Shown piece by piece: positions 49,757 through 60,785 of a stretch of DNA of 64,000 bases (position 1 is the first letter of the stretch; every line of letters starts with the position of its first letter). The notes below the pieces were generated by a model. That model had not been told where the DNA came from, made no database searches, and saw only the letters and a program-made list of their open reading frames with translations. The position numbers and the translations under genes are program-made. Source of the DNA: Dasypus novemcinctus (taxonomy: Eukaryota > Chordata > Mammalia > Cingulata > Dasypodidae); contig NW_026688628.1 of NCBI RefSeq assembly GCF_030445035.2, positions 558,001-622,000 on the forward strand, written 5' to 3'.

Positions 49757-50260
49757 AGTAGATTTTTTCCAAAATGTTACACTGAAAAATATAAGAAGTT
49801 CCTTTACACCCCACTCTCCACTCCCAAATGTATCATTTTTAATCGTATTTTTTGATGATACATATATCACAAACAAATTACATTAAAAAAATAAGAGGTT
49901 CCCATAAACCCCCTACCCCACTCTTCCCACATCAACAACCTCATTCATCATTGTGGTTCATTTGTTGCATTTGGTGGATACATTTTGGAGCGCTGCTGCA
50001 CCACGTGGATTATAGTTTACATTTTAGTTTACACTCTCCCCCAGTCCATTCAGTAGGTTATGGCAGGATATATAATGTCCAGCATCTGTCCTTGCAATAT
50101 CATTTAGGACAACTCCAAGTCCCCAAATTGTCCCTACATCACCTCTTTTCTTCCTTCTCCCTGTCCTCAGCAACTACTGTGGCCACTTACTCCACATCAA
50201 TGCTCAATTTCTTCCATTGCCAGTCACAACAATGTGTGCGTAAGTGGCTCTCTGAATCTT
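49757..50260 (-). mobile_element. L1 tail with doubled 3' terminus (second example)
   Basis: First terminus at 49770-49830, linker atcatttttaatcgtattttttgatgataca (49832-49862), second terminus from 49862 through caacaacctcattcatcattg and ttggtggatacattttgg to about 50260. The tail-linker-tail layout matches 4756-5055, so both derive from a source element with a doubled end. Confidence 0.7.
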
Positions 50261-50715
50261 GAAGTTTCAGAATCAGCAAGGCCAACTCTTTCTTCATCAT
50301 CTCTGAACACTCTATTCTTAAAAATCTTTTTATATTTTATGAAAGTATATCATTCATACATAAACATGCACACTAAAGATTGTGATCTTACAAAATATAC
50401 ATACATAACATCACACAGGGGTCTCATACAACACCCTTCCACCAACTGTTTGCATTCTGAAACATTTGCTACAAACTGTACATGAACGTCATCACAATAT
50501 TACTACCAACTATAGATCCTATATTACACTTGGTGTATTTTTTCCCCAACTCATACTATTTTTTATAATATTTTTATTACAAATATTGTGAACTTGCAAA
50601 ACAATCATATAAATGTGTAAATTTCCCATACAACTCCACACTCTGGTGGAACATTTATTACAGATTATGAGACAATATGACCAGACTATTACCACCAATC
50701 ATGGTCCATAGCATA

Positions 50716-51177
50716 CTTTTTTTTTAGGGTCATGCAAACCTTTATCTTTCTTTTTTTAAAAAAAGATTTATTTATTTATTTATTTCACTACCCTTCCCCC
50801 CGCCCCCAACCCCAGTTGTCTGTTCTCTGTGTCTATTTGCTGTATCTTCTTCTTTGTCTGCTTCTGTTGTTGTCAGCGGCACAGGAATCTGTGTTTCTTT
50901 TTATTGTGTCATCTTGTTGTGTCACCTCTCCGTGTGTGCGGAACCATTCCTGGGCAGGCTGCACTTTCTTTCACACTAGGCGGCTCTCCTTATGGGGTAC
51001 ACTCCTTGCGCATGGGGCTCCCCTACACGGGGAACACCCCTGCATGGCAGGGCACTCCTTGCATCCATCAGCACTGCACATGAGCCAGCTGCACACGGGT
51101 CAAGGAGGCCCGGGGTTTGAACTGCAGACCTCCCATGTAGTAGACAGGCACCCTAACCACTGGGCCAAGTCCACCGC
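50716..51177 (-). mobile_element. DAS-type SINE, minus orientation
   Basis: Poly-T and aaagatttatttatttattt, DAS body in reverse (cccagttgtctgttctctgtg ... cactgggccaagtcc). A likely duplication CCATAGCATA occurs at 50706-50715 and 51178-51187. The open frame across it is a SINE by-product, not a gene. Confidence 0.9.
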
Positions 51178-51430
51178 CCATAGCATATATTTGACACATT
51201 TTTTCCATACACCTCTATTATCAACACAGTACAGCTTGACATTTATGCAAGAATATTATAGTATTGCTGTTAACCACAGGCTATAGGTCACGCCAACTGT
51301 AGTTTTCCATGTATATACAATAGTGATATACATCTGCTCTAGCTCACAGAAGAACTTGCTTGCATTTGTACCCTTAACCACAATTCTCAACTGCCTCTCA
51401 ACTGTGTATTTCAGTCCCTCGGGTATTCTT

Positions 51431-51828
51431 TTTTTTCTTTAAAGATTTATTTATTTATTTCTCTCCCCCACTCTGCCCCAGTTGTCTGTTCTCTGTGTCT
51501 ATCTGACGTGTGTTCTTCTTTGTCCACTTCTGTTGTTGTCAGTGGCATGGGAATCTGTGTTTCTTTTTGTTCCGTCATCTTGCTGTGTGTTGCCATGCCA
51601 TTCCTGGGCAGGCTGAAATTTCTTTTGCACTGGATAGCTCTCCTTATGGGGCTCCTTGTGCATGGAGCTCCCCGATGTGGGGACACCCCTGTGTGGCAGG
51701 GCACTCCTTGCATGCATTAGCACTGCACACAGGCCAGCCCCACACAGGTCAAGGAGGCCTGGTGTTTGAACTGCAGATGTCCTATGTGGTGGATTGATGC
51801 CCTATCCACTGGGCCAAGTCTCCTTCCC
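51431..51828 (-). mobile_element. DAS-type SINE, minus orientation
   Basis: Same family and orientation as 50716-51177, about 250 bp further on. Imperfect duplication CCTCGGGTATTCTT (51417-51430) / CCTTGGTTATTCTT (51829-51842). Confidence 0.9.
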
Positions 51829-51970
51829 CCTTGGTTATTCTTTAGTTTTCTTTCAGCCACAATCCCATTTATAATCCAGTTACTACTCCCTATAATGTGT
51901 TATTATCAACTCTATCCGTCTCCACACTTTTAAGTTGAGTTAATTAAAACTTCTACAGGAGGAGGCAGGG

Positions 51971-51979
51971 CAAGATGGT
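51971..51979 (+). promoter_or_regulatory. YY1-like site at L1 copy B 5' end
   Basis: CAAGATGGT 13 bases into the element, matching 16275-16283 in copy A and the position of the YY1 site of human L1. Functional role inferred. Confidence 0.45.
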
Positions 51980-53777
51980 GTCTGAGTGAGTGCAGCTCAC
52001 AGTCTCTCCTGCAAAGAAGCAGCCACGTGGTGTTGGAGACTTCCCGGAGCGGATTGTTTCAGGGGCTTGCAAGGCAGGAGGTGTATGGACGTCTATTTTT
52101 TAGAGACAGTGACAGAAGTAGTGCTTGCTAAAGGTTAAATTGTGGGTTACAAGCACAGAAGTTGGAAGCTGTGGGGAGGCGGGACCCTTCCACTTACGGC
52201 TGGTGGCCACAGTGTTCCCTGAGAACTGTCAGTTGTGTGGTGGTGTTCCTGGGCACCATGATCCCCAGATACGTGGTCTCCAGGTCTGTGTCCCCTCAGC
52301 CCCCATATTCCGCATTCCACACGCCTACATACTCTGAGTCTGCAGTGTCCCGGGCTTCCCTTTCCCAAGTCCAGCACTTCTGGAGGTCTGGGATTGCCTG
52401 AGCCCTCCGGTTTTTGACTGACTCCGTGAGTGGGAGGGATTCGGTAGGAGGTGCAGCAAAGGGACCAAGCGAGTGCAGGTTCAATTTTCTGGTTCCCCCT
52501 CCCTCCATTTTCTGTGTATTTGTACTTCGAGGAGCATACCAGCTGGCTTGGGGAGAGCCTGGGAAGAAAGGAGTGATGAATCTGCTGACAAAACCCAATT
52601 CACCTAAATACCCTGTGATATGAAACTTGGTCTGGGAGAAGGTGGAGTCAGAAAATCAACTAGCCCTCTCATAGCACACCTAAAGGAGAGGGACTGTAGG
52701 AGGTCCTTTCCAAGCTTCCAGTAGCATACTTTGGGTTCCTGGTGAGCTGTGGGTGCTCTCTCTGGAAATAAAAGTCACTGTTTTCTTTGCAGAGCTGGTT
52801 CAACAAGGACCCACTTGAATCTCCTACTGGACCTCTCTGGCAGCTTTCTTGCTGCCCTGGGAGACAGGGAAGTAAAGAGGGGAAAAAGGGGATATGTCAA
52901 ATCCCTAAGCATTTTATTTGACTGCAAAGAGATACCTTGCTTAAAACTTTGTCTGGCATTTTATTGGGTTGTCTTCTTGTTTTTGTTTTTGCTTTCTCTT
53001 TATCCCCCAAGGATCTTTTTTCTTTCCTTTTTCTTTTTTTCTCTTTTTCTTTTTCTTGCTTACTTATCCCCTCCTTTTTGTTCCTTTTTTCCCTTTTCTT
53101 TCTTTCATTGCCTTCTTTTTTTATTTTCTTTATATTAGGTGCTGCAGGGAGTTATTCACATTTGCTGTATTTCCTCATCCTCCATTCCACTTTTGTGTGT
53201 ATATTGATTTGGGCCACCAACACTATCCCATTTCCTCTACATCTTTCTATCCTCCATCATTTATTGTTTCTCTTACATTACACATCTCTTTGTTTGCCCC
53301 CCTATTTTTCTGAATTTATTTCTAATACCTTTGCTCTGTTTTCTGTCTTATATTCACTATTTATATTATTGTCCTTTATTTTCTCTTTCCCTCTCTCCTG
53401 AACACACTGGCCTTTTAATTCACACTATATTCCTCCCCATATTTAGTTACTGTCTCATTACACATACACTACTTTTCACACTGTTGTAAGTATACATTCC
53501 TTACATGAGCCAAATATCCATTCTCCTAGATCACACATGGTTCCTCTTAATATTTATTATCAATGCTACTATTGTTCATTTTTCTTCTCTTACTTCTTTG
53601 GCTTTCCCTGCCCTTATATTTTCCTTCAACTGAACTTAACCAACAGCAAGGAAATAGAATAAGAAGAACAAAGTGACAAAGAGAAGAATTAAAACACATG
53701 CAAAAAAACTAATTAAACCCCAAACTAGACAAAGAAGATAAGCAACTGATTAAAACCATCAAGATAAAATGATGCAA

Positions 53778-54006
53778 TCCTCACAGGGCCCACTGGATGG
53801 AATGGAGGAGAGTATGGGCCATGATGTGGACCATTGTCTATGAGGTGCAGAGGTGCCCAAATATGTACTTACCAAATCCAATGGATGTGTCATGATGATG
53901 GGAACGAGTGTTGTTGGGGGGGAGAGGGGGGGGTGGGGGGGTGGGGTTGAATGGGACCTCACATATATATTTTTAATGTAATATTATTACAAAGTCAATA
54001 AAAAAA
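53778..54006 (+). mobile_element. Short L1 tail (229 bp) nested in L1 copy B
   Basis: Only the last ~230 bases of the L1 3' UTR: tcctcacagggcccactgg, a G-rich tract at about 53916-53944, ttttaatgtaatattattac and poly-A. Target-site duplication AAGATAAAATGATGCAA at 53761-53777 and 54007-54023. Confidence 0.92.
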
Positions 54007-54023
54007 AAGATAAAATGATGCAA

Positions 54024-54650
54024 CAAAAAATTACAAACAAAAATAATAATCCGGAAAACATGCTCCAATCCAGTGAACAAACTAAAACCAGGAAGAGTAA
54101 GAGAACATCAAACAAGTAATTAAAGCTCTCAAAACATATATTAGGGACAAATTTGATGAGGTGGAGGAAGAGATTAAGAATATGAAGAAAACACTTAGAG
54201 AGAATACAGAAGAAATTGCAATCATACACAAAAAGATAACAGATGTGATGGTGATGAACAGCACAATTCTAGAAATCAAAAATTCACTCTCGACAAATAA
54301 CAGCAGACTCGAAGAGGCACAGAAAAGAAATAGTGGTGTGGAAGACAGTATATCTGAAATCAAACAGATAGTAGAACTGATCAATAAAAAGAAAGAAAAC
54401 TTCCAACAGGGACTTAGGGACCGGAATGACAATGCAAAAGACACAAACATATGCATTACAGGCATCCCAGAAGGAGAAGAGAAGGGGACAGAAGGAGTGT
54501 TGGAGGAAATAATGGCTGAAAACTTCCCAAATCTACTGAGGGAGATGGATGTACATGTCCAGGAAGCACAATGCACTCCAAACAGCATAAATTCCAACAG
54601 GCCTACCCCAAGACATATACTTGTCCAATTACATGCTAGGCCACAGAAAA
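54024..54650 (+). pseudogene. L1 ORF1 remnant (copy B)
   Basis: ORF1p-like frame at 54161-54650. It has a heptad-rich coiled coil (MEEEIKNMKKTLRENTEEIA; IKQIVELINKKKENFQQGL), then RNDNAKDTNICITGIPEGEE and NFPNLLREMDVHVQEAQ of the RNA-recognition domain. The C-terminal domain is lost by the deletion near 54627. The upstream part is broken by the nested tail and stops. Confidence 0.8.
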
Positions 54651-57600
54651 AATCTCAATGAATTCAGAAAGACTGAAATCATACAAAATAATTTCTCTGA
54701 CCACAGTAGAATGAAGCTGGAAATTTGCAAGGGACAGAGACTGAGATTTGGCACCAAGATTTGGAAGTTAAACAGCACTCTTAGAAAAACAGTGGGTCAA
54801 GGAGGAAATAACAAAAGAAATTAGTAACTACCTTAAAACTAATGAAAATTATAACAAAACATATCCAAACTTATGGGATGCAGCAAAAGCAGTACTGAGA
54901 GGGAAGGTTATAGACATAAATTCATACATCAAAAAAGAAGAAAGAGCTAAAATTGAATAACTAATTGCACAATTGGAGGAATTATTAAAAAAGCTAACTA
55001 AATACAAAGGAAGAAGGAAGAAAGAAATAACAAAGATCAGTGAAGAACTAAAAGAAATAGAAAAAAAGAAAGCACTTGAAAAAATGAACAAAATCAAGTG
55101 CTGGTTTTTTGAGAAGATCAATAAAATTGACAAACCATTACCTAGACTAACAAAGAAAAAAAGAAGATGCAAATAAGGAAAATAAGAAATGAGAAAGGAT
55201 ATATCATCATTGTCCCCACAGAAATAAAGACTATTATAAAAGGATACTTTGAAAAACTATATTCCAAGAAAAAGGACAATTTAGAGGAAATGGACAAATT
55301 CCTAGAAACACATGAGCAGCCTACATTAATGAAAGAAGAAACTGTCATCTCAACAATCCAATCACAAGTAAAGAGAGAATCAGTCATTAAAAACCTCTCA
55401 CCTAAGAAGAGCCCTGGGCAAGACAGCTTCACAGGTGAATTCTACCAAGCATTCTGGAAAAAACTAACACCAAACATGCTTAAACTCTTCCAAAAAATCG
55501 AAACACAAAGAACATTGCCTAACTCATTCTATGATGCCAACATTACTCTAATAGCAACGCCACAAGAAGGGAAAATTACAGACCAATCCCTCTAATGAAC
55601 TTAGACATGAAAATCCTCAAAAAAATACTTGTTAATCATATTCAACAATACATTAAATAAATTATACACCATGACCAAGTGAGAATCATTCCAGGTATGC
55701 AAGGATGGTTCAACATAGGAAAATCAATTAATGTAATACACCATATAAACAGACTGAAGTTAAAAGAATCACATTATCATATCTGTAGATGCAGAAAAAG
55801 CATTTGACAAAATACAGCACACTTTACTAATAAAAACAATGCAAAAGATCAGAATAGAAGGAAACTTTCTCAACATGATAAAGAGCATATATGAAAAACC
55901 CACAGCTAACATCATTTACAATGGTGAAAATCTGAAATCTTTCCCTCTAAGATAAAAAAAAAAAACCAAGGATGCCCACTATCAGCCCTTCTATTTAACA
56001 TTGTCTTAGAAGTACATGCTCAAGCACTGAGGGAAGAAACAGACATAAGAGCCATCCAAATTGGAAAGGAAGAAGTGAAAATTTCACTATTTGCAGACGA
56101 TATGATCCTATACATAGAAAACCCTGGGAAGTCTACAAGAAAAGGTTCTAGAACTCATAAATGAGTTCTGTAAAGTCACAGGTTACAAAATCAATACACA
56201 ATAATCAACACTATTTCTGTACACCAATAATGATCAATCTGAGGATGAAATCAGGAATCAAATAACATTTACAATAGTAAATAAAAAAATAAAATACCTA
56301 GGAATAAATTTAACTAAGGATGTAAAGGACTTATACACAGAAAACTACAAACACTGCTCAAGGAAATCAAAGAAGACCTAAATAAATGGAAGAATATTCC
56401 CTGCTCATGGATAGGAAGACTAAATATCATTAAAATGTCTATCCTACCAAAACTGAACTATGGATTCAATGCAATCCCAATAAAAATCCACACAGCATTC
56501 TTTAATGAACTAGATAAACTAACTATGATATTTATTTGGAAAGGAAAGAGGTCCCATATAGCCAAAGACATATTGAAAAAGAAAAACGAAATTGGAGGAA
56601 TCACACTACCTGACTCCAAAACGTACTACAAACCTACAGTAGTGAAAATGGCATGGCTTTGGCCCAAGGATAGACACACTGACCAATGGATTTGAAATGA
56701 GGGTTCTGATATAGATTCTCAAATAAACAGCCATATGGTATTCAACAAGACCACCAAAACATCTCAACTGGGAGAGAATGGCCTCTTCAGCAAATGGTGC
56801 CTGGAGAACTGGATATCCATATTTAAAAGAATGAAAGAGGATCACCAACTCACACCTTATACAAAAATCAGCTCAAGATGGAACAAAGACCTAAATATAA
56901 GAGCCAAGACCATAAAAACTTTGGAAAGCAATGTAGGGAAGCATCTACAGGACCTTGTAATAGGAAACGGCTTCATGAACTTCACACCCAAAGCATGAGC
57001 AGCCAAAGAACAAATAGATAAATGGGACTTCCTCAAAATTAAAGCCTTCTGCACCTCAAAGAATTTTGTCAAGAAAATGAAAAAAGAGTCTACATATTGG
57101 GAGAAATTATTTGGTAACCATATATCTTATAGGAAAAATATCCTGCATTTATAAAGAATTCCTATATCTTGAAAATAAAAAGACAAGCAAATCATTTAAA
57201 AAATGGGAAAAAGATTTGAACAGACACTTCTCAAAAGAAGTTATACAAATAGCTAAAAGGCACATGAAAAAATGCTCAAAATCACTAGCTACTAGGGAAA
57301 TGCAAGTCAAAACACAATGAGATACCATCCTACTCCCATAAGACTGGCAGCTATCAAAAAATCAGAAGGCTACAGATGCTGGATAGAATGTGGAGGAATG
57401 GGAACTCTCATCCACTGCTGGTGGGAATGCAGAAGGACCCAGCCATTCTGGAGGACAGTTTGGTAGTTTCTCAAAAAACTAGATACAGATTTACCATATG
57501 AACCAGCAATTCCACTGCTGGGTATATACCCGGAAGATCTGAAAACAAGGACACAAACTGATATATGTACACCGATGTTCATAGCAGCACTATCCACAGT

Positions 57601-57816
57601 TGGCAAAAGTTGGAATCAATCCAAATGCCATCAAGTGATGAATGGATAAATAAAATGTGGTGTATACATACAATGGAATACTACTCAGCTCTAAGAACAA
57701 ATACACTACAAACACATGTGATAACATGGATGAATCTTGAGAACCTTATGTTGAGTGAAGCAACCCAGGCATTGAAGGACAAATACAACATGACCTTTCT
57801 GATAAGAAATAAGTAA
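54628..57816 (+). pseudogene. L1 ORF2 remnant (copy B)
   Basis: It enters at the end of the endonuclease domain (HRKNLNEFRKTEIIQNNF), so catalytic endonuclease residues are missing. Reverse transcriptase follows (KKSPGQDSFTGEFYQAFWKK at about 55405; FADD encoded at 56090-56101). Then the [20 protein letters not shown] block at 56435 and the C-terminus to LSEATQALKDKYNMTFLIRNK. Frameshifts and stops break it. ORF2p would carry out target-primed reverse transcription; this copy cannot. Confidence 0.85.
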
Positions 57817-60773
57817 ACCAAGATGTTTCAGAGAGCTAAAGACTGGATGATATGCTTAAAGGAAGTTGGGGAGTAGAGAAAGGCTGCAAGCTGACACCTA
57901 CATGGGTGAAATCTATGATAAGCTGGAGATAAGTATCTCTACAGAGGAGGGATAAAATGGGGGCATAAGTATACCTTGGGGCAAGGCTTTGTGGGCATGA
58001 GGGGCCTGGAGATGAAAGGATCGATTAGATGGCCCAATTTTTGGGGGGGACGGTAGGCAGAACATTTGAACATAGGAGACTGTCAGGTATGTGGTTGAAA
58101 TTACAAATTAGAGAAAACTCTTTAGAAAATATACTATAAAAGGTTATCTGTTCAGGATGCTTAAAGGGGGGGTGATTCTGACACATGGAAATCTTCTAGG
58201 GAGAGTGTGAGGGTTCATTTTGTAATAATGGTTTATACTATTGGGTGGACACCCATACAATGAGGGTGAACGTATACCCACATCCTGGGGAGAACTGATG
58301 TTCCCAAATAGAGGAAATTTTATCTCTTGAGAGAATTGGTGGCTCCCAGTGGGTTAGGGCACTCGAGTATATCAAGCTCTCAACACTGTTGCAAGAATCT
58401 CTGAATATGGTCCTTCATTTAATGAAGATTGATTGTCACAGTGGGCCCTGAGGGGATGGGGAAAAAGGTGTTGAATAGATGGAATCTGTGTAACTGTGGG
58501 TCAATGGAAGTATTCCACAAGATCATGCAATGATGGATATAGGATATGTTAAATTACACCAAAAATGTATTAAAGTCTATAGGCTAAAATATAAATGATA
58601 ATGTAAAACATAATATAACTAAAAATTTAGAAAACTGTATAGTCTAAAATATAAGCCATAATGGAAACTCAAATGGAATCATGTTTGAAAGCTATTGTTT
58701 CAATATCTGTACATGAGCTGCAGCAAATAGAATATGAACATGTGAAAAGATCATTGTGAAGGGACAAAGGGTTTGATGTTGGATATGTGGGAGTATCATA
58801 TATTGTGTATGTGAATTACTGTAATGTAAAACTTATGTGAAAAGAAACTTAATAATTGGAAGAAAAAGAAAAAGAAAGTATGTAGACATTGAGGAAGAAA
58901 TTGAAGAAATTGCCTGGCCACGGTACATACAGGGCAACACATACAGCAGTGATGAAAAGCAAAATGTCAAAACAAAACTTTTTCAGTTTTTCATTTTTTG
59001 ATACTCCAATTTATTCTTCCTTTATTTAATTTTTCTAAATTAGTATATATTCTATATCTAACCTTTAAACCCATCATTATATTCCATTTTGCTATTTATG
59101 TAATCTGGCAAAATATTAGTCTTCCTTTTTAAAGAAGTTTTGGACTACAGAAGGGTTCAACTATGTCAGGGGAGGAACACTGGTGTGGTGTGTTATTGAA
59201 AGGGGGCACATGGTTGGGAGAGAGTACTCCAGGGTGTGTACACAGGGTACATGAAAATGTTTGGATATTTTCATAGTGGTTTCAGTTAAAAATGACAACT
59301 GAGGGAATGTTAGTTCCTATCCAGGGGAGCTCTATCACATCCCCAATGAAACAGCAACAATACTCCAAGTGCAATGTCAAAGACCAATAAAGATGGACGG
59401 CCCAGCAATGAGCCCTTGATACTGATGGCTACAATTATGAGCTTGTGTGCCTAAGATATGAACTAGGTGTAGAGCTTCAGGGTGCCAAAGAGTTACCTCC
59501 TGAGGGCCTCCATTTTGCTCAAATGTGGTCATTAAGCCAGATTCAGCATTTAGTGCATTACCTTCCCCCCGGCATGGAACATGACTTCTGAGGATGAACC
59601 TCCCTGGTGCCAAGGGATTTCTACCAAGCACCAGTTGATGACGTAACTAGAAAAAGACCTTGAATAAAAGGGTCAGCTCATACCAGCAGAATATCTCAGC
59701 CTACATGTAATATCAAGTGTTAACAACTGCTTTTTGTCTTTGGATAAAAGGGGGAAATGGAAAGGACAAATGAGTTTGTATGGCTATGAGTCTCCAAAAA
59801 CAGTTGGGACGTCATCAGAGCAGTAACGTTTATGCACATCTCAGCAGGGTCCCAGAGACAGCCAAAGTAGATAGAAACCCAGGTACTGGTTCTCCCGAGG
59901 GCTGCAGAGACGCTATGTTCATAGCAGATGGATCTGGAATTCAGTACCATGTCAGTTGGCCCTACTTTGAGTTTCTGTTGCTGAGTGAGATGGAGATGGA
60001 CTCAGATGTGATCTTTCTACACATGCCTCTTCTTTTACTTTTACCAGACCTGTAGTTGGCTTTGGGTTTCGGGTATACTCAGTTGACCTGAATCTCTGGA
60101 CTGTCTATGTGGCAGTCAGGCCCTGAGCCTCAGGAGGCTTGCAACTCCTACCCTCTGGTTTATTGCTCTTATCCTGGCCGCTAACAGGGAGGTGAAGAAG
60201 GTTAACCACCACACCAGGGAGCCACGAGTGCCTACAATTGCAAGCAGGAGAATTGCATCCATCATCCTTGTGGAATGTAAGCCCCTTCTTGATGTAGATG
60301 TGGACTGGACAGAACCTTCCCAGGGTCTACAGGATGGAGGAATAGGATATAGATTAGAGTTGACTTACTGGTGTTCTACCTGGGAACTATTGTGATTAGT
60401 AAGGGAAGAAATTGTAGTAGTGATGTGAAGAAAGTGGTCATGGTAGCTGCTGATGTTAGGGAAAAGGAAGAAAAGATATGATATGGGTGCATTTTCAGGA
60501 TTTGGAGTTGTCCTGGGTGATGCTGCAGGGACAGATGCTGGACATTGTGTGTCCTGCCATGGCCCACTGGGTGGACTGGAGGAGTGTAGACTACTATGTA
60601 GACCACTATACATGTGGTGCTGCAGTGCTCCAAAATGTATTCACCAGGTGCAGTGAATGTGCCATGATGATGCAAGAGGTTGTTGTTGTGGGAGGAGTGG
60701 GGTGAGGGTGGTGGGAGGTATATAGGGACCTGTTATTTTTTTAATGTAACATTTAAAAGAAAATAAAGAAAAA
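57817..60773 (+). other. L1 copy B 3' UTR (2.96 kb)
   Basis: Uninterrupted from the ORF2 stop to the poly-A and target-site duplication, so it proves the full 3' UTR length of this family. Non-coding. Short open frames at 59780-60055 and 60453-60705 are not conserved between copies. Confidence 0.85.
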
Positions 60774-60785
60774 AAAACTTCTACA

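Larger units (their letters stand above)
50290..51957 (-). mobile_element. Old L1 3' UTR (host of SINEs and of L1 copy B)
   Basis: Reverse-complement old L1 3' UTR, split by two SINEs and then by L1 copy B at 51958. Host text before the break (...ttaattaaaacttctaca) resumes at 60786 and leads into ORF2 on the minus strand. Confidence 0.6.
51958..60773 (+). mobile_element. L1 copy B, complete ends, internally deleted
   Basis: 8.8 kb L1 with a perfect 12-bp duplication AAAACTTCTACA (51946-51957 and 60774-60785). It starts GGAGGAGGCAGGGCAAGATGG, very like the start of human L1. Parts: 5' UTR to ~53660, ORF1 remnant, ORF2 remnant to 57816, 2.96 kb 3' UTR. A 229-bp L1 tail is inserted at 53778-54006. 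A deletion fuses ORF1 to the end of the endonuclease region near 54627. Not active. Confidence 0.92.

Noticed and set aside
50732..51286. 184-codon open frame
   Set aside because: It lies over the antisense DAS SINE; similar frames recur at 51510-51797 and 44627-45039 for the same reason.
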